From Metallococcus carri (GTDB lineage: Bacteria; Actinomycetota; Actinomycetes; Actinomycetales; Dermatophilaceae): 64,000 nt of DNA. Each line of letters begins with the position of its first letter. Positions within the stretch are counted from its first letter, which is position 1. The notes below the pieces were generated by a model. It had not been told where the DNA came from, did not search any database, and saw only the letters and a program-made list of their open reading frames with translations. Of the stretch, positions 18,302 through 26,574 are shown piece after piece. The stretch spans positions 62,001-126,000 of the forward strand of contig NZ_JAAOIV010000003.1 in NCBI RefSeq assembly GCF_011440275.1. The letters are read 5' to 3'. A program made the position numbers and the translations under genes.

Positions 18302-18343
18302 ACGGATACGGATCATCACTTCGCTTCGAAAGGCTCCCTCTCC

Positions 18344-18889
18344 ATGACCACCACCCTTGCCGTCGTCGTCGGCAGCCCGCGCGCCGCCTCGATCCACCGT
18401 CGCCTCGCCGATGTGGCCGCCGCCGTGGCGCCCCAGGACGTCGACGTGCAGATCATCGACGGGCTCGACGCTTTGCCCTTCTACAACGAGGACCTCGACA
18501 TCGCTCCTGCTCCGTCCTCGGTGCAGCGGCTGCGCAACCGGCTGAGCGGCGCGGATGCCGTGCTGCTGCTCTCCCCCGCCAACAACGGCACGCTCAGCGC
18601 AGTGCTCAAGAACGCCATCGACTGGGCGTCGCGCCCCTACGGCGAGTCGTCGCTGAGCGGCAAGCCGGTCGCCGTGGCCTCCGCGGCGCACAACACCAGC
18701 ACCGTCGTCGACCACACCCACCTCGCGGTGACCATCGCCGGCGGCCGGCCCCTGCCCGAGGCGAGCTCGACCTTCGCGCTCGGCGAACTCGCTGACGTCG
18801 ACGTGTCGGCCCACACCCCGATCAACGACTCGCTGCGCGCCACCGTGCAGGCGCTGATCGACGCTGTCGGCAAGCCGGTCGCGGCCTGA
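18344..18889 (+). CDS. NAD(P)H-dependent FMN reductase family protein
   Basis: Flavodoxin-like fold reductase of 181 residues. The N-terminal phosphate-binding segment VVGSPRAASIHRRLA and the middle SPANNGTLSAVLKNAIDW motif (Ser-Pro-x-Tyr/Asn-x-Gly) are typical of NADPH-dependent FMN reductases and azoreductase-like enzymes. The physiological substrate may be a quinone or electrophile, consistent with control by a divergent TetR. CGAAAGG upstream of ATG 18344 is a weak ribosome site. Confidence 0.87.
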   Translation: MTTTLAVVVGSPRAASIHRRLADVAAAVAPQDVDVQIIDGLDALPFYNEDLDIAPAPSSVQRLRNRLSGADAVLLLSPANNGTLSAVLKNAIDWASRPYGESSLSGKPVAVASAAHNTSTVVDHTHLAVTIAGGRPLPEASSTFALGELADVDVSAHTPINDSLRATVQALIDAVGKPVAA

Positions 18890-18953
18890 ATACGTCGTCC
18901 GGCACCGCCCAAGCGCGGTGCCGGACGCCCAGCGTCCGCCTGACCTGCGCCGA

Positions 18954-19080
18954 GCGTCCGCAGATCGGCACGAACCGTGGTGCGCAACTGCGGACACACC
19001 CGCCGACCCACGCGAAAGCGTCCGCAGATCCGCACGACCCCTGACGCAAAACTGCGGACACACCGCCGTCGCCCACGCCC
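18954..19080. repeat. 64-bp palindromic tandem repeat, two units
   Basis: Units begin with GCGTCCGCAGATC at 18954 and 19018, exactly 64 bases apart, and each closes with ACTGCGGACACA. GTCCGCAG and CTGCGGAC are an 8-bp inverted pair, so each unit can fold. A partial copy of the opening motif lies at 18931. Same family as 19709-19944 and 4990-5100. Confidence 0.88.
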
Positions 19081-19147
19081 ACCGTCCACCGGACCGGTGA
19101 TCTTCCCACGTGCTCGTGCTCCCTACGCTGGCAACGTGGGTGAAGCG

Positions 19148-19624
19148 ATGGTGCGACGAGCCCGCCCCACCGACGTGGCGGCGCTCGTCGACTTACGTGC
19201 CGCGATGTTCGAGGCCATGGGGACGGATGCCTCCGGCGAGGAATGGCGCAGACAGGCCGCGACGTGGTTCGAGGATCGCATCGACGATGCCGACTACTGC
19301 TTCGCCGTCGTCGAGGTGGACGGTCGAGTCGTGAGTTGTGCCGTCGGGGCCGTGCGAGACGCCGCACCCTCACCGTCAGCACCGCATGGACGTGACGTCT
19401 TGATCAGCAATGTCTGCACCGCCGATAGCCGTGGTCGCGGACACGGCGAGGCAGCCTTCGAAGCGGTGATGTCGTGGGCGGGTCGGCTCGGCATCAGCCG
19501 GGCAGAACTTATGGCCACGGCGAGCGGCCGCACCATCTACGAACGCGCTGGCTTCCGAGAGGTGACGTTCCCTGCCATGCGGGCAGCGTTGGCTCATCGG
19601 TCGGCAGAGCGTCGCCGCCCCTGA
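19148..19624 (+). CDS. GNAT-family N-acetyltransferase
   Basis: Acetyl-CoA-dependent transferase of 158 residues. The acetyl-CoA motif A is NVCTADSRGRGHGEAAFEA in the middle, and the C-terminal YERAGFRE motif is typical. Substrate unknown. The start is uncertain: ATG 19148 follows GGGTGAAG closely, while a GTG at 19136 would add four residues. The gene lies alone between two palindromic repeat arrays. Confidence 0.85.
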   Translation: MVRRARPTDVAALVDLRAAMFEAMGTDASGEEWRRQAATWFEDRIDDADYCFAVVEVDGRVVSCAVGAVRDAAPSPSAPHGRDVLISNVCTADSRGRGHGEAAFEAVMSWAGRLGISRAELMATASGRTIYERAGFREVTFPAMRAALAHRSAERRRP

Positions 19625-19983
19625 CATCAGCCCACGACCGCTAAACCGTCAGCACCAGCGGCCCGAAAACCGCTCCGAGCCACGCACGCCCACGCGCAGC
19701 TGCGCCCAGCGTCCGCAGATCCGCACCACCGCTGGTGCACAACTGCGGACACACCCCCGCGCCCACCGACCAGCGTCCGCAGATCCGCACGACCGCTGAC
19801 GCACAACTGCGGACACACCCGCCGACCCACGCGAAAGCGTCCGCAGATCCGCACGACCGCTGACGCACAACTGCGGACACACCCGCCGACCCACGCGAAA
19901 GCGTCCGCAGATCCGCACCACCCCTGACGCACAACTGCGGACACATGCGCCCTCGCGGACACGAGCCCCCGTGCAGCAGAGAC
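19625..19983. other. Gene-free repeat region between GNAT gene and glmM
   Basis: This 359-base gap has no gene. It holds one copy of CGTCAGCACCAGCGGC at 19647-19662 (the family seen at 37.6 kb) followed by four 64-bp palindromic units. The open frames across it on the minus strand are repeat translations with CGRFRVGRR-like peptides, not proteins. Confidence 0.85.
19709..19944. repeat. 64-bp palindromic tandem repeat, four units
   Basis: Units open with GCGTCCGCAGATCCGCAC at 19709, 19773, 19837 and 19901, an exact 64-base period, and close with ACTGCGGACACA. The middle two are almost identical, including the CACCCGCCGACCCACGCG spacer; the first differs most. Each has the 8-bp GTCCGCAG/CTGCGGAC stem. 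The period is not a multiple of three, which argues against a coding repeat. Confidence 0.92.
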
Positions 19984-21333
19984 TTAGAGCGCGAGTTCGC
20001 GCTGCACGACTCCGGCGAGGTGGTCGGCGAAGCTGTTGGCGAGTTCGGCAGTCGGCGCCTCGACCATCACGCGCACCACCGGTTCGGTGCCGGACTTGCG
20101 CAGCAGGACGCGCCCCTGATCGCCGAGCTGACGCTCGACCTCACCCACCGCGGCAAGCACTCCCGCATGGCCGTCGACCGCGTGCTTGTCGACGCCCTTG
20201 ACGTTGACGAGTTTCTGGGGCAGCACCGTCATACAAGCGGCCAGGTCGGCAAGCGGTTTGCCGGTCGCGGCCACCCGCGCCGCGAGCACCAGCGCGGTGA
20301 GCACCCCGTCACCGGTCGTGCCGTGCGCCAGCTGTATGACGTGCCCGCTCTGCTCGCCACCCAGCACGAAACCGCCCTTGCGCATCTCCTCCAGCACATA
20401 ACGGTCGCCGACATTGGCCTGCACGACGTGCACGCCCGCGTCACGCATCGCATGCAGCAGCCCGAGATTGCTCATCGTGGTGGCGACGAGGGTGTCGCCG
20501 GCGAGTTCTCCGCGCTCCTTGAGGTCGATCGCGAGGATCGCCATGATCTGGTCGCCGTCCACCACCTGACCGGCGGCGTCGACGGCGAGGCAACGGTCGG
20601 CGTCACCGTCGAAGGCGACGCCGAGGTCGGCGCGCGCCTCCGGCACGGCGGCCATCAGCCGGTCGAGGTGAGTGGAGCCGTAACCGTCGTTGATGTTGAG
20701 ACCGTCCGGCTCGGCACCGATGACCGTGACCCGCGCACCGGCGCGCCGCAACACCTCCGGGCCGACCGTGCTCGCGGCCCCGTGTGCGGCGTCCACCACG
20801 ACGTGCAGGCCCGTGAGGGAGTATGGCGCAGCCGCGACGAGGTGCTGCACATAGCGTTCGCCACCATCGTCGATCGGGCGCACCCGGCCGACCTCGGCTC
20901 CCGTCGGCCGCCACGGGGCTTCGTCGAGCTCGGCCTCGATGCGGTCCTCGACCTCGTCGGGCAGCTTGTGACCGCCGCGGGCGAAGAACTTGATCCCGTT
21001 GTCGGGCATCGCGTTGTGCGACGCGGACAGCATCACGCCGAAGTCCGCGCCCAGGTCGGCGGTGAGGAACGCGACGGCGGGAGTGGGCAGCACGCCCACG
21101 TCATACACATCGATGCCGCTGGAGGCGAGACCGGCGGCAACAGCGGCAGCGAGGAACTCACCCGACGCCCGCGGATCGCGGCCGACCACCGCGGTCGGGC
21201 GGTGGTCCTGGACGCTGGAGGAGCGACCGAAGACCTTGGCGGCCGCCTCCGACAGCTTGAGCGCGAGATCTGCGGTGATGACGTCGCCGTTGGCGAGTCC
21301 ACGCACCCCATCGGTGCCGAAGAGACGTGCCAT
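19984..21333 (-). CDS. glmM: Phosphoglucosamine mutase
   Basis: Converts glucosamine-6-phosphate to glucosamine-1-phosphate for peptidoglycan precursors. The phosphoserine loop MLSASHN places the catalytic serine at S105; the magnesium loop DGDADR and the C-terminal phosphate loop [12 protein letters not shown] are intact. 449 residues. ATG 21333 ([12 protein letters not shown]) is the conserved start; the upstream extension is not conserved. glmM commonly follows rplM-rpsI in actinobacteria; here glpD, a TetR gene and the AGPS-like gene intervene. Confidence 0.96.
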   Translation of the reverse strand: MARLFGTDGVRGLANGDVITADLALKLSEAAAKVFGRSSSVQDHRPTAVVGRDPRASGEFLAAAVAAGLASSGIDVYDVGVLPTPAVAFLTADLGADFGVMLSASHNAMPDNGIKFFARGGHKLPDEVEDRIEAELDEAPWRPTGAEVGRVRPIDDGGERYVQHLVAAAPYSLTGLHVVVDAAHGAASTVGPEVLRRAGARVTVIGAEPDGLNINDGYGSTHLDRLMAAVPEARADLGVAFDGDADRCLAVDAAGQVVDGDQIMAILAIDLKERGELAGDTLVATTMSNLGLLHAMRDAGVHVVQANVGDRYVLEEMRKGGFVLGGEQSGHVIQLAHGTTGDGVLTALVLAARVAATGKPLADLAACMTVLPQKLVNVKGVDKHAVDGHAGVLAAVGEVERQLGDQGRVLLRKSGTEPVVRVMVEAPTAELANSFADHLAGVVQRELAL

Positions 21334-21420
21334 GGAGCCGGTGTTGCCTTCCGCGTTGCGTGCGATGAACCGGACCAAGATAGCCGCTCCCCGTCTGGTC
21401 GCAGGAATCCTCGCGCGGCC

Positions 21421-22956
21421 TCACCCCGCCGGGTGACGGGCCTCACTGCAGGCCAGCAAGCCCTCCGCGACTGTCATCGCGGCGTCCGCGAGGCGGGATC
21501 GCAGGCCGATCCTGGCCCTCCGGGCGACGACGTCCTCGGCGGTGAGCGCGCCCTCGTGGGTGACGCCGTAGCGGAGTTCGGCGCGGGTGAACCGGCTGCC
21601 CTCGACCGCGGGCAGCCCAAGCTGCGGGTCGGCGGCGACGAGCGCGTCCAGATCACGAGCGAGCGTCCCGTAACGGGCGATCCACTCCGGGCGCTCCGGC
21701 AGCCGGCGCAACACCTGAGGCGCGGCCGCTCCGACCAGCGGCAGAGTCGCCGTGCGGCAGTCGCGCTCCAGCCCGAGCCGGCCGACGACCCGGTCGACGA
21801 CATCCTGGGCCATCGCGCGATAGGTCGTCAGCTTGCCGCCGACGATCGCGATCGGCCGGTCCGGCTGGTCCACCACGACATGGTCGCGGGACACATCGGC
21901 CGTGCTGCGCCCGGCCTGCTCGACCAGCGGCCGCAACCCGGCGAATCGCCCGACGACATCGCCATGCCCCAGCTCGATCCCGAATCCCGCCGACGCCGCC
22001 TCCAGCAGAAACCTCTCGTCCACGTCGGGCACGGCGGGCCGGTGACCATCAGCGGCCCGGTCCTCCTCGTCGGTCAGTCCGATCAGCACCAACCCGTCGG
22101 CATACGGCTTGGCGAGCACATAACGGCCGCGCTCGCCGGCGACCGGGAAGCTCACCATCGCGTCCAGCCCGCCCAGACGAGCAGCATCGACCACGAGATG
22201 CGAGCCACGACTCGGTATGACGTGCAGAGACTTCTCGTGCTCGGCCACCCACACTCCGGTTGCGTTGACGACAACCCGGGCCCGTATGCCGAATTCGTTG
22301 CCGCTCAACGCATCTCGCACGATCGCGCCATCGCAGTGCAGGTCCGACGCCGCAGCGTGGTTGGCCACCAACGCCCCATGCGCCACCGCCGTCCGCAGCA
22401 CGGTCAGCACCAGGCGGGCGTCGTCCTCGAGCTCACCGTCCCAGTACTCCACCCCGCCGCGTTGGCCACTGGCCGCGAGCGCCGGGGCGGTGGTGGCCAG
22501 CTCGCGGGCACTGAGCGTGCGCGGCGAGGGCAGCACCGACGACGGCGTGCGGGCCCCGCGGCGCAGCAGGTCGGCGACACCGATGCCGGAGCGCATGATG
22601 CGCGCGTCCGGCCGGCTCATGCCGGGCAGGAAGGGCGCGAGGCTGCGGCGTGGTCGCACCAGGTGCGGTGCGATGACGGTCAGCAGGTGATGCCGTTCGC
22701 GGGCTGACTCCCAAGCGATGCCGACCTGCCCCGTCGCGAGATAGCGCAGCCCGCCGTGCACCATCTTCGAACTCCATTGCGAGGTGCCCGAGGCGTAGTC
22801 GTCGGCCTCGACCAGTCCGGTGCGCAGACCGCGTGAGGCAGCGTCGAGCGCGACGCCGGCTCCGGTGATGCCGCCGCCGACGACCAACAGGTCAAGCCGC
22901 TCCTGCGCCATCCGGGCGAGAGCGAGATCGCGTTGGCTTCGGTTGAGCGCGGTCAC
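21421..22956 (-). CDS. glpD: FAD-dependent glycerol-3-phosphate dehydrogenase
   Basis: Oxidises glycerol-3-phosphate to dihydroxyacetone phosphate at the membrane. The FAD-binding GGGITGAGVALDAASRGL motif is at about residues 27-44, followed by SSKMVHGGLRYL and, in the C-terminal half, GGKLTTYRAMA. 511 residues. The GTG 22956 start overlaps the stop of the TetR gene in a GTGA junction, so regulator and enzyme are one transcription unit. The divergent AGPS-like gene suggests a role in ether-lipid or DHAP metabolism rather than only glycerol catabolism; this is inference. Confidence 0.92.
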   Translation of the reverse strand: MTALNRSQRDLALARMAQERLDLLVVGGGITGAGVALDAASRGLRTGLVEADDYASGTSQWSSKMVHGGLRYLATGQVGIAWESARERHHLLTVIAPHLVRPRRSLAPFLPGMSRPDARIMRSGIGVADLLRRGARTPSSVLPSPRTLSARELATTAPALAASGQRGGVEYWDGELEDDARLVLTVLRTAVAHGALVANHAAASDLHCDGAIVRDALSGNEFGIRARVVVNATGVWVAEHEKSLHVIPSRGSHLVVDAARLGGLDAMVSFPVAGERGRYVLAKPYADGLVLIGLTDEEDRAADGHRPAVPDVDERFLLEAASAGFGIELGHGDVVGRFAGLRPLVEQAGRSTADVSRDHVVVDQPDRPIAIVGGKLTTYRAMAQDVVDRVVGRLGLERDCRTATLPLVGAAAPQVLRRLPERPEWIARYGTLARDLDALVAADPQLGLPAVEGSRFTRAELRYGVTHEGALTAEDVVARRARIGLRSRLADAAMTVAEGLLACSEARHPAG

Positions 22957-23546
22957 GACGCGTCCGGCCGCAGATAGCCATCGACCAGCCGAGCGAGTTC
23001 GCGATCCAGCGCGTCGTCGTCCGGCGCGGACTCCCGGGGCGGCCCGAGCACCGTCGGCTCGGCGAGCACGAAGGGTGACACGGCCATCAACAGGACGCGA
23101 GCGAGCAGCGCCGGATCGCCGGCGCAGACTGACCCGTCGCGCTGCCCCTCGGCGATCGCGTCCTGCAGCAGGTCGGCGAAGAGCGCCTGCCCACGACCGA
23201 ACTGGTCGCGCTGGTAGGCCGCAATCAGCGCGGGTTCATCGCGAAAGAGCGTGCGCAACAGCTCGGAGGCGCGCAGCCGGTGCACGATCTGCCGCGCTTG
23301 CGCCACGATCTGCTCGCGCACCGTCCCGTTGGTCGCGCTGAGCTGCGCGGCGTCGGCGAACTCCTGTGCCAGTGCGTCACGGAAGAGCTGCTCGAGCCCG
23401 GTGGTGCGCCGATAGACGGTCATCCGCGAGACGCCGGCGCGCTTGGCGACCGAGGTGACGGTCGTGCGGCTCGTGCCGCCGGCGACGACTTCGGCGCGCA
23501 CGGCAGCGAGCAAGGTCTGGTGGGTCGGATCCGAGTCCTGTGACAC
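22953..23546 (-). CDS. TetR-family regulator upstream of glpD
   Basis: 197 residues. The helix-turn-helix is at about residues 25-48 (TTVTSVAKRAGVSRMTVYRRT), and the C-terminal region is TetR-like with RDGSVCAGDPALLARVLL. GTG 23546 is the most likely start, giving the compact N-terminus SQDSDPTHQTLLAAV. It lies within a 33-bp dyad operator (23540-23572), implying autoregulation and a very short or absent leader. It is coupled to glpD and divergent from the AGPS-like gene. Confidence 0.85.
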   Translation of the reverse strand: MSQDSDPTHQTLLAAVRAEVVAGGTSRTTVTSVAKRAGVSRMTVYRRTTGLEQLFRDALAQEFADAAQLSATNGTVREQIVAQARQIVHRLRASELLRTLFRDEPALIAAYQRDQFGRGQALFADLLQDAIAEGQRDGSVCAGDPALLARVLLMAVSPFVLAEPTVLGPPRESAPDDDALDRELARLVDGYLRPDAS

Positions 23547-23572
23547 AGTGACAGAGTATGTCACACTGTCAC
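23540..23572. promoter_or_regulatory. Four-half-site operator between TetR and AGPS-like genes
   Basis: GTGACA at 23540-23545 and 23548-23553 is mirrored by TGTCAC at 23559-23564 and 23567-23572, with 2-base gaps inside each pair and 5 bases (GAGTA) in the middle. All four hexamers are perfect. This is the arrangement expected for two TetR dimers binding co-operatively, and it overlaps the start codon region of the TetR gene and ends three bases before the AGPS-like GTG. Confidence 0.8.
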
Positions 23573-23574
23573 TC

Positions 23575-25230
23575 GTGGACGATGTGACGCTCGAAGAGGT
23601 TGGCCGCTCGGTCTGGTGGGGCTGGGGTGACCCGGCTCGCGCGGGTTCGGTGCCGGCCACTGCCCTGCGCCGGCTGCGCGACGAACTGTCCCTGTCCGAG
23701 GTCCACCGCCCGCCGGTCGCCCTCGCCGACCTGTCCCTGCCGGCACCCCGGTGGACCCCGGCCACGCGCGACGCCGTCACCGCGCTGCTCGGCGCCGACC
23801 ACGTGCTCACCGACCCCCGGGCCCGGATGGAGCATGCCGGCGGCAAGAGCTACCTGGACCTGCTGCGCGCGAGGACCGGTGAGACGGCATACGCGCCCGA
23901 CGCTGTCCTGCTGCCCGCGGACGGTGAGCAGATCGCGGGAGTGCTCGCGCTCGCGGCCGAGCACGGCTTCACGGTCATCCCGTATGGCGGCGGCACCAGC
24001 GTCGTGGGCGGCCTCACCGCCTCCGACCCGCGTCCTCATCTGAGCCTGGACCTGCGGCGCCTCGCCGGGCTCGTCGCGCTCGACGAGGTGAGCGGCACCG
24101 CGACCTTCGGCGCCGGCACCCGCGCCATCGACGCCGAGCGGGCGCTGCGCGAGCGCGGCTGGACGCTCGGCCACTACCCGCAGAGCTATCAGCAGGCGAG
24201 CATCGGCGGATTCGTCGCCACGCGCTCGGCCGGGCAGAGCTCCAGCGGGTACGGCCGGATCGACGACATGGTGCTGGCCGCCCGCGCGGTCACGCCGGCC
24301 GGGGAGGTCGCCTTCGGCGAGCGCTCCCCCGCGACGGCAGCCGGGCCGCGTTTGCTCGACCTGGTCGTCGGCAACGAGGGTGCGTGTGCCGTGATCACCC
24401 AGGCCACGCTGCGGGTGCACCGCGCGCCGTCGGCCACCCGGCATGCGGCCTACGCGTTCCCGTCCTTCGAGGCGGCCGCGGCGGCACTGCGCGAGATGGT
24501 GCAGACGCTCGGTCACGACGGACAGCCGGATGTCACCCGGGTCTCCGACGCCGACGAGACGCGAGTGTCGCTGATGCTGGCCGGCCGGGCCGGTCGCGTG
24601 CTCGGGAGCTATCTGCGCGGTCGCCGTATGCCGGATGCCAGCCTGATGATCCTGCTGTGGCATGACAGCTCCGATGCGGCAGCGGCAGCACGGGCCAAAC
24701 GCGCCACCCCGATCCTGCGGGCGCACGGAGCGGTGGCGTTGCCGGCGCGCATCGCCCGAGGCTGGGAGCACGGACGATTCCGCGCGCCCTATCTGCGCGA
24801 CGAGCTGATGACCCGTGGTGTCTTCGTCGAGACGCTCGAGACAGCGACCACCTGGAGCAACCTGCCGCGGCTGTATGCCGTTGTGCGACAAGCGATTTCG
24901 ACCGCGCTCGCCAGCCTGGACACATCTGGCATCGTGCAATGCCACATCTCCCACGTCTACCACTCGGGGGCGTCGCTCTACTTCACCTATCTCGCGCGCG
25001 AAGCCGACGACCCGGCCGAGCAGTGGCGCGCGGTCAAGGCCGCGGCGTCGTCGGCGATCGTCGCCGCCGAGGGCACCATCACCCATCACCACGCCGTGGG
25101 ACGCGACCACCGCGACTACCTCGAGGAAGAGATCGGCGAGGTGGGGGCGCGGATCCTGCGCGCGGTGAAGGCCGAGCTCGACCCGCACGACGTGCTCAAC
25201 CCGGGCGTGCTGATCCCGCCCGTCTCCTAG
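23575..25230 (+). CDS. FAD-binding oxidase, alkyldihydroxyacetonephosphate synthase-like
   Basis: 551 residues of the FAD-linked oxidase (VAO/PCMH) fold. The FAD domain reads VIPYGGGTSVVGG at about residue 137, then YPQSYQQASIGGFVATRSAGQSSSG in two conserved stretches. The C-terminal half has CHISHVYHSGASLYFTY and GTITHHHAVGRDH, the histidine-rich signature of AGPS, which swaps an acyl for an alkyl chain in ether lipid synthesis. Whether a true AGPS or a relative is unsure. Start uncertain: GTGs at 23548, 23575 and 23584 are in frame. Ends just before a terminator. Confidence 0.85.
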   Translation: MDDVTLEEVGRSVWWGWGDPARAGSVPATALRRLRDELSLSEVHRPPVALADLSLPAPRWTPATRDAVTALLGADHVLTDPRARMEHAGGKSYLDLLRARTGETAYAPDAVLLPADGEQIAGVLALAAEHGFTVIPYGGGTSVVGGLTASDPRPHLSLDLRRLAGLVALDEVSGTATFGAGTRAIDAERALRERGWTLGHYPQSYQQASIGGFVATRSAGQSSSGYGRIDDMVLAARAVTPAGEVAFGERSPATAAGPRLLDLVVGNEGACAVITQATLRVHRAPSATRHAAYAFPSFEAAAAALREMVQTLGHDGQPDVTRVSDADETRVSLMLAGRAGRVLGSYLRGRRMPDASLMILLWHDSSDAAAAARAKRATPILRAHGAVALPARIARGWEHGRFRAPYLRDELMTRGVFVETLETATTWSNLPRLYAVVRQAISTALASLDTSGIVQCHISHVYHSGASLYFTYLAREADDPAEQWRAVKAAASSAIVAAEGTITHHHAVGRDHRDYLEEEIGEVGARILRAVKAELDPHDVLNPGVLIPPVS

Positions 25231-25254
25231 CAGCGGACGCCCGGCATACGAAAA

Positions 25255-25281
25255 GGGGCCCGACCACAACGGTCGGGCCCC
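25255..25281 (-). terminator. Terminator between AGPS-like gene and rpsI
   Basis: A perfect 11-bp stem (25255-25265 with 25271-25281) and a 5-base loop. On the minus strand it is followed by four Us, ending rplM-rpsI; it can also stop the plus-strand AGPS-like transcript, which ends 25 bases before it. Confidence 0.9.
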
Positions 25282-25309
25282 TCTTGCGCTGGGGTCAGCG
25301 CTTCTGGAG

Positions 25310-25349
25310 CCAAGCGCTGAATACTTGCGCGGAGCGGATCAGCGCTTGG
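25310..25349 (-). other. Perfect 11-bp inverted repeat overlapping the rpsI stop
   Basis: CCAAGCGCTGA (25310-25320) pairs with TCAGCGCTTGG (25339-25349). The right arm is the end of rpsI including its stop codon, so the left arm looks like an inverted copy of the last codons. In mRNA it would fold at the stop codon, upstream of the main terminator. Confidence 0.6.
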
Positions 25350-25845
25350 AATACTGAGGCGCCTTGCGGGCCTTCTTCAGACCAGCCTTCTTGCGCTCCG
25401 GGACGCGGGCGTCACGGGTCAGGAAGCCGGCCTTCTTCAGGATCGGACGGTTGAGCTCGGCGTCGACCTCGTTGAGCGAGCGGGCCACACCGAGGCGCAC
25501 CGCGCCGGCCTGGCCGGAGGTGCCCCCACCGTGGACGCGCACGAGCACGTCATACGCACCGTCGAGCTCGAGCGCCTGGAGCGGCTCGTTGACGATCTGC
25601 TGGTGGACCTTGTTGGGGAAGTACTCCGCGAGCGACTTGCCGTTGATCTTCCACTCGCCGCTGCCGGGCACGATGCGCACGCGGGCGATGGCCTGCTTGC
25701 GGCGGCCGGTGCCGGCGCCCGGGGCGGACGCGGACGGGCGGCGGGTCGGCTCGTCGCTGGAGGCGGCGGACGACTCGGAAGTGTAGGAAGTCAGCTGGGG
25801 CTCGTCGGCCTCGAGGGCCTCGACGTCGGTGGTCTGGTCAGCCAC
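25339..25845 (-). CDS. rpsI: 30S ribosomal protein S9
   Basis: Small-subunit protein whose C-terminal tail reaches the P site. The core from residue 48 ([17 protein letters not shown]) to the end [12 protein letters not shown] is complete. The first 45 residues are an acidic, Ser/Thr-rich extension ([20 protein letters not shown]), longer than in most bacteria but usual in actinobacteria. Starts with GTG 25845, 39 bases after rplM. Confidence 0.97.
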   Translation of the reverse strand: MADQTTDVEALEADEPQLTSYTSESSAASSDEPTRRPSASAPGAGTGRRKQAIARVRIVPGSGEWKINGKSLAEYFPNKVHQQIVNEPLQALELDGAYDVLVRVHGGGTSGQAGAVRLGVARSLNEVDAELNRPILKKAGFLTRDARVPERKKAGLKKARKAPQYSKR

Positions 25846-25884
25846 GATTCTCCTTGAGTTTCTGTAAGCGTCGGGGCGCGGCTA

Positions 25885-26334
25885 TTACTGCGCGACCTGG
25901 GTGATCTCGAACGGCTTCGGCTGCTGCGCGGCGTGCGGGTGCTCCGCGCCGGCATAGACCTTGAGCTTGCTGAGCTGGTTGCGGCCGAGGGTGGTCTTGG
26001 GCAGCATGCCGCGGACCGCCTTCTCGACGGCCTTGGCCGGGTCCTTGGCCATCAGCTCGGTGTAGGAGACGGCCTTCAGACCGCCCGGGAAGCCGGAGTG
26101 GCGGTAGGCCTTCTTCTTCTCCAGCTTGGCGCCGGTGAGGGCGACCTTGTCGGCGTTGATGATGATGACGAAGTCGCCGGTGTCCACGTGGGGGGCGAAC
26201 GTCGGCTTGTGCTTGCCGCGCAGCAGCGTCGCGGTCTGGGTGGCCAGGCGGCCGAGCACGACGTCGGTCGCGTCGATGATGTGCCAGACGCGGTCAGCCT
26301 GGACCTCCGCCGGCTTCGGCGTGTAGGTGCGCAC
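25885..26334 (-). CDS. rplM: 50S ribosomal protein L13
   Basis: Early-assembling large-subunit protein. 149 residues with [16 protein letters not shown] near the start and [19 protein letters not shown] near the end. The GTG 26334 start (VRTYTPKP) follows an AGAGGG ribosome site; upstream frame is not conserved. First gene of the rplM-rpsI unit, with a promoter candidate about 115 bases upstream. Confidence 0.97.
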   Translation of the reverse strand: MRTYTPKPAEVQADRVWHIIDATDVVLGRLATQTATLLRGKHKPTFAPHVDTGDFVIIINADKVALTGAKLEKKKAYRHSGFPGGLKAVSYTELMAKDPAKAVEKAVRGMLPKTTLGRNQLSKLKVYAGAEHPHAAQQPKPFEITQVAQ

Positions 26335-26448
26335 TCTCGTACCCTCTTCTGATCGGTGAGTATGGCGACCGTGGCCGCCGCAGGTCTTACGTCGCGCCTC
26401 GTCGCGTGGGCCGCAACCGGCCCGGCGCTCGAAGCACAACAGTCGTCC

Positions 26449-26478
26449 ATTCTACGGAGGGCTCTGCGCGGCCCCCAA
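26449..26478 (-). promoter_or_regulatory. rplM-rpsI promoter candidate
   Basis: On the minus strand TTGGGG (26473-26478) and TAGAAT (26449-26454) are separated by 18 bases. The -10 fits the actinobacterial TANNNT pattern well, the -35 only at TTG. The implied leader is about 110 bases. Confidence 0.5.
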
Positions 26479-26537
26479 ATCGCGCCGATCCCTTGTGGCA
26501 CAACGGCATACGACAGTCTTTGGGCGATTCGCACCAG

Positions 26538-26567
26538 TTGCCTTCCCCGTAATTGCACAAGTATTGT
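26538..26567 (+). promoter_or_regulatory. arsR promoter, apparently leaderless
   Basis: TTGCCT (26538-26543), an 18-base spacer and TATTGT (26562-26567) would start transcription at about 26574-26575, on the ATG itself. No ribosome site is visible before the ATG, which fits a leaderless mRNA, common in actinobacteria. Confidence 0.5.
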
Positions 26568-26572
26568 GCAAT
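26552..26572. promoter_or_regulatory. ArsR operator, perfect 21-bp palindrome
   Basis: ATTGCACAA (26552-26560) and TTGTGCAAT (26564-26572) are a perfect 9-bp dyad around GTA. It covers the -10 box and ends two bases before the arsR ATG at 26575, so binding would shut the gene off: textbook autoregulation. Confidence 0.8.
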
Positions 26573-26574
26573 CC

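Noticed and set aside
19709-19944. Tandem repeats considered as a CRISPR array
   Set aside because: Units are self-complementary over most of their 64 bases and the sequence between stems is also repeated, so there are no unique spacers; no cas genes are present.
19641-19962. Minus-strand peptides rich in Cys-Gly-Arg across the 64-bp repeats
   Set aside because: The 64-base period shifts frame at each unit, and no start site or conserved product is present.
19945-22707. Very long open frame on the plus strand opposite glmM and glpD
   Set aside because: It is antisense to two complete enzymes with intact motifs, its product is His/Arg/Gly-rich without recognisable domains, and such frames are routine at this GC content.
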